This document shows, piece after piece, positions 44,939-55,899 of a stretch of 64,000 bases of DNA; the first letter of the stretch is position 1; each line of letters starts with the position of its first letter. This stretch comes from Paenibacillus urinalis (GTDB lineage: Bacteria; Bacillota; Bacilli; Paenibacillales; Paenibacillaceae): assembly GCF_028747985.1 (NCBI RefSeq), contig NZ_CP118108.1, positions 4,035,501 to 4,099,500 of the forward strand, read 5' to 3'. The notes under the pieces are model-generated. The model worked only from the letters and a program-made list of their open reading frames with translations. It was not told the origin of the DNA and did not search any database. Position numbers and translations under genes: made by a program.

Positions 44939-44999
44939 GTGACAAAAGGAAGGATCAAAGCGCGAAGAACTCCGGCTCTGACCTTCCCATGCTTGTCAC
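44939..44999. repeat. Inverted repeat in the dnaK-dnaJ gap
   Basis: GTGACAAAAGGAAGG (44939-44953) pairs imperfectly with CCTTCCCATGCTTGTCAC (44982-44999): the outer GTGACAA and inner GGAAGG blocks are exact, with a short bulge. No T run follows on the minus strand, so it looks like an mRNA processing or stability hairpin rather than a terminator. Confidence 0.5.
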
Positions 45000-45047
45000 T
45001 TGTAAGGCTTATAACATCCTGTCATCCTTTATTAAGGACTTCAAGGC

Positions 45048-46943
<1,896 letters not shown>

Positions 46944-47055
46944 CTAAATTCATCTGATATCATGTAGAAAAAACGTAGTGTTCCTTATGTTCGGAATTTA
47001 TGCACAATTCGGTATGAACAAAAAGTTCTTCGAGTTATTATGCAAAATCCTTACG

Positions 47056-47652
47056 TTACATACTTACCTTAACCATCGCAGGACGGAGTACCTTGTCTTT
47101 CAGCATGTACCCTTTCTGTACCTCTTCCACAACAACGCCTTCTTCATGCTCGTCGCTCTCAACTTGCATGATCGCTTGATGGAATTCAGGGTTAAACGCC
47201 TCACCAACGGTTTGCATCGCTGTAAGACCTTCAGCCTGAAGCACGCTTTCCAGCTGACGGAAGATCATCCCTACGCCCTTGGCAAAGGAATCGGATTCGG
47301 TGTTCGCCGGAGCTGTCGCAATGGCACGCTCGAAGTTATCAATTACAGGCACTAGCTCTGTAATCAGCTTCATCGATGCATATTTCGCCAGATCTTCCTT
47401 CTCCTTCTGAGTACGGCGGCGGAAGTTATCAAAATCAGCCTGGGCACGCAAGTAGCGCTTCTCATTCTCTTCAGCAAGTGCCTTCAGTCTGTCTAATTCA
47501 TCAGTAGAAGCAAGAGTCTCAGCACCGGCAGTTTCCGTATCGTTCACGGCTGCTTCCTGCGCTTCAGTGGACTCGGCTTGTGCAGCCTCATTCACCATGT
47601 CCTCCTGCGGAGTGTTCTCTTCTGTATTCTCTATTGTTTGTTCATCTTTCAA
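47056..47652 (-). CDS. grpE: Nucleotide exchange factor GrpE
   Basis: Releases ADP from DnaK. The acidic N-terminal tail (about 60 residues rich in E, T and A) leads to a long helix (LDRLKALAEENEKRYLRAQA, then FDNFRRRTQKEK) and the C-terminal beta domain with FNPEFHQAIMQVE and VLRPAMVKVS. 198 residues. The open frame allows a GTG three codons earlier that lies inside AAGGAGGTG; the TTG at 47652 has that site at 8 bases and is preferred. Located between hrcA (about 200 bases) and dnaK. Confidence 0.95.
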   Translation of the reverse strand: MKDEQTIENTEENTPQEDMVNEAAQAESTEAQEAAVNDTETAGAETLASTDELDRLKALAEENEKRYLRAQADFDNFRRRTQKEKEDLAKYASMKLITELVPVIDNFERAIATAPANTESDSFAKGVGMIFRQLESVLQAEGLTAMQTVGEAFNPEFHQAIMQVESDEHEEGVVVEEVQKGYMLKDKVLRPAMVKVSM

Positions 47653-47849
47653 GATGTTCACCTCCTTAAACAGAACTTATACTTAGCCAAAGCTTCCTGT
47701 TCCCAACGTTCCCTTAAGTATCATTCAACATTCATAAGGTCCAGCCCTTTGTTGCACCTGGAATTCATTATTAAGCTTAAACCGCCCATCTTAAACTTTA
47801 ACATGATCCTTGTCCTTGATGGGCAGTGGATTATACGGATAAATCTTAT

Positions 47850-48881
47850 TTATTTGTAACGATGTGTCAGCATGGTGGTCAAATTCTTAGACAGCATGTT
47901 CAAGATGCTGATCACTTTGCCATATTCCATTCTTGTTGGCCCCAAGATTCCAATTGTACCCAGTGCTTCTCCTTCAACTGAATAGGAGGCGGTAATAAGA
48001 CTGCAATTAGCAAAAGCCTCATGATCGTTCTCGGTTCCGATCTTCACCTGTACTCCGGTACCTCCAATAGAAGGTGTCATAATCTTCATTATGGTCGATG
48101 TCTCTTCAAGTAAATCAAAAATATCCTTGACCTTGTCGACATCCTTGAATTCCGGCTGGGACAGCATATTCGTCGTACCGCTGAGATACAATCGATGATC
48201 AGGCTCCCCATCAAAGGCAGTATCCAATATTTTCATGAACGCCTCGTACTCAGAAACATTTCGCTCCATTTCCTTGGCGATCTCTGAATATAGTCTGGCC
48301 TTCAGCTTATAGAGAGGTACTCCTACGAGCCTCGTATTCAGCAGATTAACGACTCTCTCCATCTCAGACAACGAGACATTTGCCGGCAAGCTGACCGTCT
48401 TATTCTCTACCTGACCTGTGCTCGTTACTATGATCGCCACGGCCATATTCTCTCCAAGCGGGAGCAGTTGAAAATGACGGAGCGACGTATGAAAAACTTC
48501 AGGTCCAAGCAGGATGGAAGTATAGTTCGTCATATGCGACAAAATGGTAGAGGTATGCTGTATAACCTGCTCCATCGCGTTTAATTTCTCAGCGAGCAGC
48601 AATTTGAGCTCCTTGAGCTCCGATGTCTCGGTAAACTTGAAAGGAACCAGATGGTCTACATAATACCTGTACCCTTTATGTGAAGGGATTCGGCCTGCCG
48701 AGGTATGCGGCTGTTCCAAATATCCCATGTCCTCCAGGTCGGCCATCTCGTTACGAATCGTTGCCGGACTATAGCCGACATCACCTCTCTTCGAAATGCT
48801 GCGGGATCCAACGGGTTCTGCCGAACGGATATAATCATCAACAATAGCATTCAGTATCAGTCTTTGACGCTCGGTTAACAT
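47850..48881 (-). CDS. hrcA: Heat-inducible transcriptional repressor HrcA
   Basis: Repressor of class I heat-shock operons that binds CIRCE and is activated by GroEL. The N-terminal winged helix (MLTERQRLILNAIVDDYIRS, SKRGDVGYSPATIRNEMADL) is followed by the GAF-like domain and dimerisation region, with the conserved C-terminal GTIGILGPTRMEYGKVISIL. 343 residues, normal. The canonical CIRCE operator lies 34 bases upstream, so the operon is autoregulated: hrcA-grpE-dnaK-dnaJ. Confidence 0.97.
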   Translation of the reverse strand: MLTERQRLILNAIVDDYIRSAEPVGSRSISKRGDVGYSPATIRNEMADLEDMGYLEQPHTSAGRIPSHKGYRYYVDHLVPFKFTETSELKELKLLLAEKLNAMEQVIQHTSTILSHMTNYTSILLGPEVFHTSLRHFQLLPLGENMAVAIIVTSTGQVENKTVSLPANVSLSEMERVVNLLNTRLVGVPLYKLKARLYSEIAKEMERNVSEYEAFMKILDTAFDGEPDHRLYLSGTTNMLSQPEFKDVDKVKDIFDLLEETSTIMKIMTPSIGGTGVQVKIGTENDHEAFANCSLITASYSVEGEALGTIGILGPTRMEYGKVISILNMLSKNLTTMLTHRYK

Positions 48882-48914
48882 ACGTGTCTCCCTCCCTAAA
48901 AGATGTTTTCATCA

Positions 48915-48941
48915 TTAGCACTCACAACAGACGAGTGCTAA
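48915..48941. promoter_or_regulatory. CIRCE operator
   Basis: Perfect consensus TTAGCACTC-N9-GAGTGCTAA: arms 48915-48923 and 48933-48941 with spacer ACAACAGAC. It sits between the promoter and hrcA and is the binding site of HrcA. This is the only copy I see in the window. Confidence 0.98.
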
Positions 48942-48952
48942 CCAGTAATACA

Positions 48953-48982
48953 AAAATACCAAACTGACCTGAGCATTGTCAA
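48953..48982 (-). promoter_or_regulatory. sigma-A promoter of the hrcA operon
   Basis: Minus-strand TTGACA (48977-48982) and TATTTT (48953-48958), spacer 18, immediately upstream of the CIRCE operator. The -35 hexamer begins just past the stop codon of the neighbouring acetyltransferase gene. Confidence 0.75.
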
Positions 48983-48983
48983 G

Positions 48984-49445
48984 TCAGTTCAGTATCTTAA
49001 GAACGGCGATTTCATCACATGCATGCTGCTTACTGCAGTTCACGCAATCGGTCCATACTTTTTCCGGAAAAATCTCTTTATTTACAACGGAGAATCCATT
49101 CTTCACAAAGAAGGATACTTCGTAGGTTAGTGCCATGACCTTCGGAATTTCCTGTTCTCTTGCCTCTTCAACCAGCTTGTCCAGAAGCAGCGACCCGATC
49201 CCCTGTCCTTTATGACCATCGGATATGCCTAGAGACCGGATCTCGACCAGATCCTTGCCCAGCTTGCATAAAGAACCGCATCCCACTACATTTCCATCGA
49301 CTTCTGCGACGACGAAGAGATCAATCTGCCTATACAGTACGTCTCTTGAACGAGGGAGCATAATCCCTCTCTCTGCATAACCCTTGATCATCTCGTACAA
49401 TGTCTCGACATCCTCATGAGATGCCTTTCTGCAAACCGCAGCCAT
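48984..49445 (-). CDS. GNAT acetyltransferase, short N-acetylglutamate synthase-like
   Basis: 153-residue GNAT protein. The acetyl-CoA loop is in IRSLGISDGHKGQGIGSLLL (R/Q-x-x-G-x-G/A pattern, about residues 70-90), followed by VMALTYEVSFFVKNGF. The C-terminal EKVWTDCVNCSKQHACDEIA, with three cysteines, is the pattern of the short, kinase-less N-acetylglutamate synthases (ArgA type) rather than of RimI or other GNATs. If so, it would start arginine biosynthesis, but the gene has no arg neighbours here and specificity remains open. GGAGG precedes the ATG. Confidence 0.8.
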   Translation of the reverse strand: MAAVCRKASHEDVETLYEMIKGYAERGIMLPRSRDVLYRQIDLFVVAEVDGNVVGCGSLCKLGKDLVEIRSLGISDGHKGQGIGSLLLDKLVEEAREQEIPKVMALTYEVSFFVKNGFSVVNKEIFPEKVWTDCVNCSKQHACDEIAVLKILN

Positions 49446-49524
49446 GACCGCCTCTCCTCCTTACGCCCTGACAAAAAGTAACATGTGTATAAATATACAT
49501 CAGAGCGTATAAAAGTTCAAGCGA

Positions 49525-50706
49525 TTATTTAACGGTCAGCGCACCAATAAATTCAGCAAAAACTTCATTCCCGTACAGGACTCCCTGACTGCTCAAACGG
49601 TATCCGTCACCTGTGGCATCAAGGAGACCTGCATGCACCATTTTATGCAGCGGTCCAGCAAATATGTCTTCGATTTTTTCACCGAATTGTGCTTCAAAGC
49701 GGCTGCTCGATACCCCATCCAGCATGCGCAGCCCCACCATCATGAAGTCTTCCATCGCCTCTTCTCTTGTGATCTGAGCCGTTTCGAGTCTCGGAAGACC
49801 TTGTTCTGCCTTCTCTATATAAGGATTCACACCTTTGACATTCATGTGGCGTTCACGTCCCACATATCCATGCGCTCCGGCACCGAGGCCGTAATAATCT
49901 TCATTTCTCCAATACGTCATATTGTGACGGCTTTGCATTCCAGGCTTCGCAAAATTGCTGATCTCATATTGGATATATCCAGCATCCTTCATTCTCTGCA
50001 TCAGATGCTTATACATCTCCAGCTCATGGTCCTCATCCGGGAGAGGCAGCTGATTCTTCTGGAACAGCGTATGGAAGAGTGTATTCTCTTCTACCTTAAG
50101 TCCATAGATCGAGTAGTGAGGCAGATCAAGCTCCAGCGCTCTATTCACACTCTCCGAGAGCATATCAACCGTCTGGTTTGGCAAACCAAACATCAAATCA
50201 ATAGATAGATTGGTCAGGCCCGCTTTGCGCGCGTTTTCCAGGCTGCGATATACATCATCTGTATTATGAATACGGCCGATGCCGGTCAGCAGCTCATTCT
50301 GAAAAGCCTGTACCCCGAAGCTGACCCGGTTGACGCCTCCCTCTTTCATTACGGACAGCTTCTCCAGATCCGTTGTCCCTGGATTCGCCTCCATGGAGAA
50401 TTCGATATCATCTGCCCAGTCTGGGAAGTAAGTCCGAACCGATCTCAGAAAGTAATCCATCTCATCCGGCTTCAATACGGTAGGTGTGCCTCCGCCAACG
50501 AAAATGGTCTTAATTTTACCTGGAGGTGTCTTCTTGACGGTGTACTCCATTTCCCGCTCCAGCGCTTCTAAATATTTCATGACCGGCTGATCCTTCAGCA
50601 CATAGGAATTAAAATCACAGTAGAAACATTTATTGGTGCAAAAGGGAATATGAATATACACCGCTTCGGGTGCGTTGTTAATCAATTTCGGCATCTCTGC
50701 TGCCAT
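49525..50706 (-). CDS. hemW: Radical SAM protein HemW (coproporphyrinogen oxidase-like)
   Basis: HemN-like radical SAM protein; HemW members bind haem and act as haem chaperones rather than true HemN oxidases. The radical SAM cluster is Cys23-x3-Cys27-x2-Cys30 (CTNKCFYC), lacking the extra CxxxCxxC-C ligand of authentic HemN. VGGGTPT, SMEANPG, RVSFGVQAF and LMFGLPNQT follow, and a HemN C-terminal domain (MVGLRMLDGV). 393 residues. It lies between lepA and hrcA as in B. subtilis. GAGGGGG upstream of ATG. Confidence 0.95.
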   Translation of the reverse strand: MAAEMPKLINNAPEAVYIHIPFCTNKCFYCDFNSYVLKDQPVMKYLEALEREMEYTVKKTPPGKIKTIFVGGGTPTVLKPDEMDYFLRSVRTYFPDWADDIEFSMEANPGTTDLEKLSVMKEGGVNRVSFGVQAFQNELLTGIGRIHNTDDVYRSLENARKAGLTNLSIDLMFGLPNQTVDMLSESVNRALELDLPHYSIYGLKVEENTLFHTLFQKNQLPLPDEDHELEMYKHLMQRMKDAGYIQYEISNFAKPGMQSRHNMTYWRNEDYYGLGAGAHGYVGRERHMNVKGVNPYIEKAEQGLPRLETAQITREEAMEDFMMVGLRMLDGVSSSRFEAQFGEKIEDIFAGPLHKMVHAGLLDATGDGYRLSSQGVLYGNEVFAEFIGALTVK

Positions 50707-50737
50707 GCGGGTATACCCCCTCTAATATAAGTTGATA

Positions 50738-50779
50738 GAATCAATTTCATAATACCTTTAGATGCTATGAAATTGATTC
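50738..50779 (-). repeat. Palindromic repeat, copy 2
   Basis: Perfect 14-bp inverted repeat GAATCAATTTCATA (50738-50751) / TATGAAATTGATTC (50766-50779) with a 14-base loop. Read on the minus strand the loop contains CTAAAGGTAT, the same core as in copy 1 at 13067-13113. The one base pair that differs in the arms (A/T here, C/G there) is compensated. It lies between lepA and hemW. Confidence 0.75.
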
Positions 50780-50840
50780 AACCTGCAAAAATATGCATGA
50801 TCATTCATCGCTTACAAGAAGCCATTGTATCGTTAATGAA

Positions 50841-50870
50841 GAAAAAAGGAAAGCCGACACGGCTTCCCTT
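50841..50870 (-). terminator. Terminator after lepA
   Basis: Stem GGGAAGCCG / CGGCTTTCC around TGT, followed by TTTTTTC on the minus strand, about 10 bases past the lepA stop codon. Confidence 0.9.
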
Positions 50871-50880
50871 ATTCTGTACA

Positions 50881-52698
50881 TTAATTATCGTCAATCTTCA
50901 GTACCGCCATAAACGCTTCCTGCGGCACTTCTACATTACCAACCTGCTTCATCCGCTTCTTACCTTCTTTTTGCTTCTCCAGCAGCTTCCGCTTACGTGA
51001 GATGTCACCGCCGTAGCATTTGGAGAGTACGTTCTTACGCATCGCCTTAATCGTTTCACGGGCAACCACCTTCGTTCCGACAGACGCTTGAATCGGCACC
51101 TCGAACATTTGGCGTGGAATGAGCTCACGCAGCTTCTCGCAAATGATTCGGCCGCGATGATACGCACGCTCGCGGTGTACGATGAAGGAGAGTGCATCGA
51201 CCTGCTCACCATTCAGCAAAATATCCATCTTCACCAAATTAGACTGGCGATAGCCGGAAATCTCATAGTCATAAGACGCATAGCCCTTAGTACTGGACTT
51301 CAGCTGGTCAAAGAAGTCGTACACGATCTCTGCAAGTGGAATTTCATAGGTAATCGTTACCCGGTTGGAATCAATATATTCCATATTCAAATATTCTCCG
51401 CGCTTGGTCTGACACAGCTCCATTACCGTTCCAACATAATCATTCGGTACGATGATGTCAGCTTTGACGTATGGCTCCTCTACGTTATCAATCCGTCCAA
51501 CCTCCGGGTAGTTCGACGGGTTGTCGATCTCCAGAACTTCTCCGTTCGTCAGGTTAACACGGTAGATAACGCTTGGCGCTGTAGTAATGAGCGGGATATT
51601 AAATTCACGTTCAATCCGTTCCTGAATAACATCCATGTGCAGAAGTCCAAGGAATCCGCAGCGGAATCCAAAGCCAAGCGCACTGGATGTCTCCGGCTCA
51701 AAGCTCAGTGAAGCATCGTTCAGCTGCAGCTTCTCAAGCGCCTCACGCAGGTCATTGTAATCGGACGTATCAATCGGATAGAGTCCGCAGTATACCATTG
51801 GATTAATCTTACGATAACCCGGCAGCGGTTCCAGAGTCGGATTCTTCGCATCGGTAATCGTATCCCCGACCCGGGTGTCGCCGACATGCTTGATCCCGGC
51901 TACGACAAAGCCTACATCGCCGACGTTCAGCTCGTCCACAATCGTCATTCGCGGCATGAACGCACCGACCTCGATAACTTCAAACGATTTGTTCGTTGCC
52001 ATCATCTTGATCTTCGAGCCGGCCTTGATCTTCCCGTCGACAACACGAATGTATACAATAACTCCTTTATAAGGGTCATAGTGTGAATCAAAAATAAGTG
52101 CCTTCAGCGGATTGTCCGGATCACCTGTAGGTGCAGGCACGCCTGTTACAACCTGCTCCAAAATTTCTTTAATCCCGATGCCTGCTTTGGCGGAAGCAAG
52201 TACAGCTTCACTGGCATCCAGACCGATAACATCCTCAATCTCCTGCTTCACACGTTCAGGATCTGCGCTTGGGAGATCGATTTTGTTAATAACCGGCAAA
52301 ATCTCAAGATCGTTATCGAGCGCAAGGTACACGTTCGCAAGCGTCTGAGCTTCGATCCCCTGAGCAGCATCCACCACCAGCAGCGCACCTTCACAGGCGG
52401 CCAGACTTCGGGATACCTCATACGTAAAATCGACGTGTCCCGGCGTATCAATCAGGTTCAGGATGTACTCTTCACCGTTATCAGCCTTGTACGTCAAACG
52501 TACGGCCTGAAGCTTGATCGTAATTCCGCGCTCACGCTCCAGCTCCATTTGGTCAAGCACCTGCTCCTGCATCTCGCGTGATGTCAGCGCACCGGTATAC
52601 TCCAGAATACGGTCTGCCAATGTAGACTTACCGTGGTCTATATGTGCAATGATACTGAAATTTCTAATTTTCTTTTGTCTTGCCTGAATGTCTGTCAT
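50881..52698 (-). CDS. lepA: Elongation factor 4 (LepA)
   Basis: Ribosome-dependent GTPase related to EF-G, associated with translation under stress and 30S biogenesis. G1 [15 protein letters not shown] is at about residues 18-32, then [12 protein letters not shown] and [10 protein letters not shown]. Domains II, III and V are followed by the LepA-specific C-terminal domain ([20 protein letters not shown]). 605 residues, normal. GGGGGTAAGG precedes the ATG. Own promoter between it and yqxA. Confidence 0.98.
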   Translation of the reverse strand: MTDIQARQKKIRNFSIIAHIDHGKSTLADRILEYTGALTSREMQEQVLDQMELERERGITIKLQAVRLTYKADNGEEYILNLIDTPGHVDFTYEVSRSLAACEGALLVVDAAQGIEAQTLANVYLALDNDLEILPVINKIDLPSADPERVKQEIEDVIGLDASEAVLASAKAGIGIKEILEQVVTGVPAPTGDPDNPLKALIFDSHYDPYKGVIVYIRVVDGKIKAGSKIKMMATNKSFEVIEVGAFMPRMTIVDELNVGDVGFVVAGIKHVGDTRVGDTITDAKNPTLEPLPGYRKINPMVYCGLYPIDTSDYNDLREALEKLQLNDASLSFEPETSSALGFGFRCGFLGLLHMDVIQERIEREFNIPLITTAPSVIYRVNLTNGEVLEIDNPSNYPEVGRIDNVEEPYVKADIIVPNDYVGTVMELCQTKRGEYLNMEYIDSNRVTITYEIPLAEIVYDFFDQLKSSTKGYASYDYEISGYRQSNLVKMDILLNGEQVDALSFIVHRERAYHRGRIICEKLRELIPRQMFEVPIQASVGTKVVARETIKAMRKNVLSKCYGGDISRKRKLLEKQKEGKKRMKQVGNVEVPQEAFMAVLKIDDN

Positions 52699-52735
52699 GC
52701 CTTACCCCCACAAACAGCCTAATGTCAATCATCTC

Positions 52736-52764
52736 ATTATAGCAGTTAGAGGTACAGCCTTCAA
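52736..52764 (-). promoter_or_regulatory. sigma-A promoter of lepA
   Basis: Minus-strand TTGAAG (52759-52764) and a perfect TATAAT (52736-52741) with a 17-base spacer, about 38 bases upstream of the lepA start codon. It separates vegetative lepA expression from the sporulation genes behind it. Confidence 0.75.
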
Positions 52765-52776
52765 TATTTGGATCAG

Positions 52777-53151
52777 CTATTCCGTTACACCGTTAAAAAG
52801 GGAAACGACCCAGCGGATGCCGCTCTGCGATACCTGCTGGAGCAGACCGGCTGTTTTTTCGGCAAGGACATCAACGGCAGAAGCTTTAGCAGGCTCTGTA
52901 GTAAGTACATCCCTCGGGGTGACAATCTGAGGCTGTGCTTCAGGCAGGGAAGCAGATACCGTCTGCTCCAAATCACCGGACTGTGCAGCCTGTTCCTGCT
53001 GATATTCCTGCTGCAGTTGCTGCTGCAGGGCCACACCCTGACCTTGCTGCTCCTCAATTGAAAACCCACTACCCGCGATCTGCATTCCCATCAGCATTCC
53101 CAGAATGAGCAGAATTGCGAATATAATCAGCCTTTTTCCAAATGCGGCCAT
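52777..53151 (-). CDS. yqxA: YqxA family protein (DUF3679)
   Basis: 124-residue protein with an N-terminal membrane anchor or signal (about residues 5-26, FGKRLIIFAILLILGMLMGM), a Gln/Glu-rich helix (ALQQQLQQEYQQEQAAQSGD) and an Ala-rich C-terminal region. Position between spoIIP and lepA and the membrane-anchor layout identify it as YqxA, conserved in spore formers. No biochemical role is known. Likely cotranscribed with spoIIP (65-base gap) during sporulation. GGGGGAAG upstream of ATG. Confidence 0.85.
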   Translation of the reverse strand: MAAFGKRLIIFAILLILGMLMGMQIAGSGFSIEEQQGQGVALQQQLQQEYQQEQAAQSGDLEQTVSASLPEAQPQIVTPRDVLTTEPAKASAVDVLAEKTAGLLQQVSQSGIRWVVSLFNGVTE

Positions 53152-53216
53152 TATTCTTCCCCCAATATCAAATTTGCCCCTTGGAGCCTATTTGCCTGAA
53201 TCCATTCATAGCTCAC

Positions 53217-54497
53217 TTATCCTTTATTTGCCGATGAGGAATCGTCGGTGCTCGCCTTCTCCACATTCTGATCTTCCATGTACACTTCAGCAATGATATC
53301 TGCCAGAGCTTCCGATGTGCGCTTCAGCTCCTCTTCCGTGTTATCGATGCCGCCGATTTCAACCAAAATACTGTTATCCGACAAGGACTGGTTATACTCG
53401 CCGTTATTTCCTCCCCCGCCGTCCTTGCCCCATACGCCTCTCGATACTCCGGGATACCTCTTCTCCATTTTCTTGTGCAGCTGTGCAGCGTAAGCCTCAT
53501 TTTTCTCCCAGTTAGGGTTGTCATGACCGATGATGAAATACACTTTGGCATAAGTGACTCCATCAATCTTCGCCGTTGTCTTGCTCTTACGCTGAGAGTC
53601 GCGATGAATGTCAATCAGATACGTCAGCTCATCATTCTCCGCCATTGCAGACTTCACGGTTTCTCTTGAATATTTATAGGAATAGTTCCAGTTATAGTCC
53701 TCCTGAGTGGTTACATAGTCTTCCTGTGCGTGAACCGCACCTACCCCCTGCTTCTCAAGCTGTTTGCTGACAAAGGAACCTACCCTGAACACATTAGCAC
53801 TGGCTTTACCGGACGAAGGATTCGTGCTGTCCGTGCCGAGCAGGGGATTATAAGCTTCATGTGGATGCGAATGATAGATGAGTACTGTTTTTTTGAGAGC
53901 TTCCTCCGGATCTTGCTCATCAATGACTTCACCAGGCACCTCCGTCGGAGGATCTTCTTCTGCTGATGGCAATTCTTCCTCTGTATCGTTCTCTGTTGGT
54001 TCAGGGGCTGTCTCTTCATCCCTTCCTTCAACGGAAGAAGCGACAAAACCGGGGTCCGGCTGATAATCCTGCGGAGCTTCCGCCATCTCATTACCTGATC
54101 CGCTTCTCAGCAATACCGGCTTATTGCTTGCCATACCGGGAATCTGACTTGCAATCAGGCTCTTGGGGTTCAACGGATCTACACCTGTCAGCAGTTCAAA
54201 CACAAAGGACGTTACCTGTTCAGAAGTTAAGGTTGATTGCTGCTTGCCCTGGGCCAAATGCGGAATCTCCATACCCAGCACATCCATAAATATTCCGCTT
54301 GATATCGATCCGGCAAAGCCCTGCATGGAGGAGACTGGTGAAGTATTCAGTCTTCTCTCTGCCATCCCTGACAAACCAAGCAGAACAAAAAATAAAGCAG
54401 ACACCAGTATAAGCAGCAATAGTGCACGCCCTGTCGCCAAAATACGAAGAACTCGTGCTCTCATTCTCGAAACATTCCAGGTTTGGATCTTATTCAT
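53217..54497 (-). CDS. spoIIP: Stage II sporulation protein P (SpoIIP)
   Basis: Peptidoglycan amidase/endopeptidase of the SpoIIDMP engulfment complex. The N-terminal membrane segment (about residues 25-43, LLLLILVSALFFVLLGL) anchors it outside the mother cell. A low-complexity acidic linker (PEPTENDTEEELPSAEEDPP, about 165-200) follows, and then the catalytic domain with VLIYHSHPHEAYNPLL, YLIDIHRDSQ and ILVEIGGIDN, which hold the zinc-binding His/Glu residues. Length 426 is close to the family. Gene order gpr-spoIIP-yqxA-lepA is as in B. subtilis. GGAGGTG lies about 15 bases before the ATG, so the start is slightly uncertain. Confidence 0.95.
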   Translation of the reverse strand: MNKIQTWNVSRMRARVLRILATGRALLLLILVSALFFVLLGLSGMAERRLNTSPVSSMQGFAGSISSGIFMDVLGMEIPHLAQGKQQSTLTSEQVTSFVFELLTGVDPLNPKSLIASQIPGMASNKPVLLRSGSGNEMAEAPQDYQPDPGFVASSVEGRDEETAPEPTENDTEEELPSAEEDPPTEVPGEVIDEQDPEEALKKTVLIYHSHPHEAYNPLLGTDSTNPSSGKASANVFRVGSFVSKQLEKQGVGAVHAQEDYVTTQEDYNWNYSYKYSRETVKSAMAENDELTYLIDIHRDSQRKSKTTAKIDGVTYAKVYFIIGHDNPNWEKNEAYAAQLHKKMEKRYPGVSRGVWGKDGGGGNNGEYNQSLSDNSILVEIGGIDNTEEELKRTSEALADIIAEVYMEDQNVEKASTDDSSSANKG

Positions 54498-54598
54498 AAT
54501 GGGATTATTCCACCTCCGCGAGCCATTCAGCTTGAGTCTTGTAATCTCTCATATTTCAAAACTATGAACTCTCAAGAAGAAGTAGAACCGGAAAATAG

Positions 54599-54632
54599 CA
54601 AAAAAAGAAGACCGATAGATTCGGCCTTCTTG
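54599..54632 (-). terminator. Terminator after gpr
   Basis: Stem AAGAAGGCCGA / TCGGTCTTCTT around ATCTA, followed by TTTTTTTGC on the minus strand, 65 bases past the gpr stop. Confidence 0.85.
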
Positions 54633-54696
54633 TTCAGATGGAGCTTTAGCTTTGCTGTCAGCACTTTGCCAAGTATCTAGCTGTGTATGACGCTGC

Positions 54697-55689
54697 TTAA
54701 TGTGTATAGGACGCTACATTCTCCAGCTTCACAGCGTCATGCAAGGCGGCATTCAGGCCGCTTGCGATAATATTTGCGATATCTTCGATAAATTCGTCAA
54801 TTTCCTTTGGGGTCACAATCAAATCATGTCCAAGCGGATCAAGCACTTCTTTTACGAGACCGAGTCTTTCCTGCTCACTGATCTCATTCAGCACCCCGAG
54901 AATCTGGCTGCCTGCATCTGTTTGCTTGTTGAAGTGAGCCTGCATGAGTTCAAAGGTGGTATTAACAATCGTTGAGGCGTAGCACACCGTTGGCACACCG
55001 ATGGCAATACAAGGCACGCCCATAATTTCCTTCGTAATCCCTTTGCGCTTGTTCCCGATACCCGAGCCCGGATGAATGCCGATGTCCGCAACCTGTATAG
55101 TCGTGTTCACCCTTTCAAGCGAACGGGAGGCGAGCGAATCGATGGCGATGATCAGGTCCGGCTTGGTCAGCTCTACAATTCCCTGGATCGTCTCACTGGA
55201 TTCAATACCTGTAAGGCCTAGAACACCTGGTGCTATGGCGCTGACTTCGCGGTAACCAGGGGATACCTGATCTGGCATCAGCTCGAAGTATTGCCGTGTA
55301 ACGAGCGTATTTTCTACAACAATGGGTCCCAGAGAATCGGGTGTCACATTCCAGTTTCCTAGTCCGACGATAAATACCTTCGATTGCTTGTTAATGCCAA
55401 TCTTCGCGATGAAATCTTCCATCTCTTTGGTAAATACGGCAGTAACCTGCTCTTGCAGAGTCGTGTCTCCATTCCGGAGCTTGGGCACTTCAAGAGTTAC
55501 ATAATGTCCCATAATCCGTCCCAAGCGCTGTGCTCCTTGTTCATTTAATACATCAAGCCGAGTTACTTTGACATCACCTAACTGCTCCACGTCCTCCTGG
55601 ATGCCAGACATCTCTTGTACTCCGGCAAGCTCGCGGGCTTCGATAGCAAGATCGGTGCGTACGCCATACTTTTGCAGATCTAGTGTCAT
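54697..55689 (-). CDS. gpr: Germination protease Gpr
   Basis: Aspartic-type endopeptidase of family A25 that degrades small acid-soluble spore proteins at germination; made as a zymogen in the forespore. The N-terminal propeptide contains KYGVRTDLAIEARE, resembling the self-cleavage site. The core has VGLGNWNVTPDSLGP, ETIQGIVELTKPDLIIAIDS and the conserved HPGSGIGNKRKGI. 330 residues, about 40 shorter than B. subtilis Gpr (371). GGAGG lies 11 bases before the ATG. Divergent from rpsT. Confidence 0.96.
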   Translation of the reverse strand: MTLDLQKYGVRTDLAIEARELAGVQEMSGIQEDVEQLGDVKVTRLDVLNEQGAQRLGRIMGHYVTLEVPKLRNGDTTLQEQVTAVFTKEMEDFIAKIGINKQSKVFIVGLGNWNVTPDSLGPIVVENTLVTRQYFELMPDQVSPGYREVSAIAPGVLGLTGIESSETIQGIVELTKPDLIIAIDSLASRSLERVNTTIQVADIGIHPGSGIGNKRKGITKEIMGVPCIAIGVPTVCYASTIVNTTFELMQAHFNKQTDAGSQILGVLNEISEQERLGLVKEVLDPLGHDLIVTPKEIDEFIEDIANIIASGLNAALHDAVKLENVASYTH

Positions 55690-55728
55690 GCTGTGTAGTT
55701 CCTCCCTCAGTAAGTAACAAGTTTATCG

Positions 55729-55759
55729 TAGTGTGCGCCGAACAAGATCTTTTTTATGC
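55729..55759 (-). promoter_or_regulatory. Possible forespore (sigma-G/F) promoter of gpr
   Basis: Minus-strand GCATA (55755-55759) and CACACTA (55729-55735) resemble the sigma-G consensus (GNATR, CATNNTA) with one mismatch in the -10 and a 19-base spacer, one longer than usual. gpr is a forespore gene in relatives. Weak support. Confidence 0.3.
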
Positions 55760-55810
55760 AAAATTGCCAGTTGATCCTCTATTTTCACAAGAACATCACA
55801 TATGTTATTG

Positions 55811-55839
55811 TTGCTTTTTGAGGGTGCTCGTGCTAGAAT
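55811..55839 (+). promoter_or_regulatory. sigma-A promoter of rpsT
   Basis: TTGCTT (55811-55816) and TAGAAT (55834-55839) with a 17-base spacer, 61 bases upstream of the rpsT start. Confidence 0.65.
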
Positions 55840-55899
55840 ATTTTAAGTTGTGAAACGTTTTGTATTTCATAAGTATTGCCTTAACAGGAGGTGAATGTA

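Noticed and set aside
47653..47849. GCCCATC / GATGGGC inverted repeat between hrcA and grpE as a second regulatory site
   Set aside because: Only 7 bp with a loop of about 27 bases and no T run or CIRCE similarity; not enough to call.
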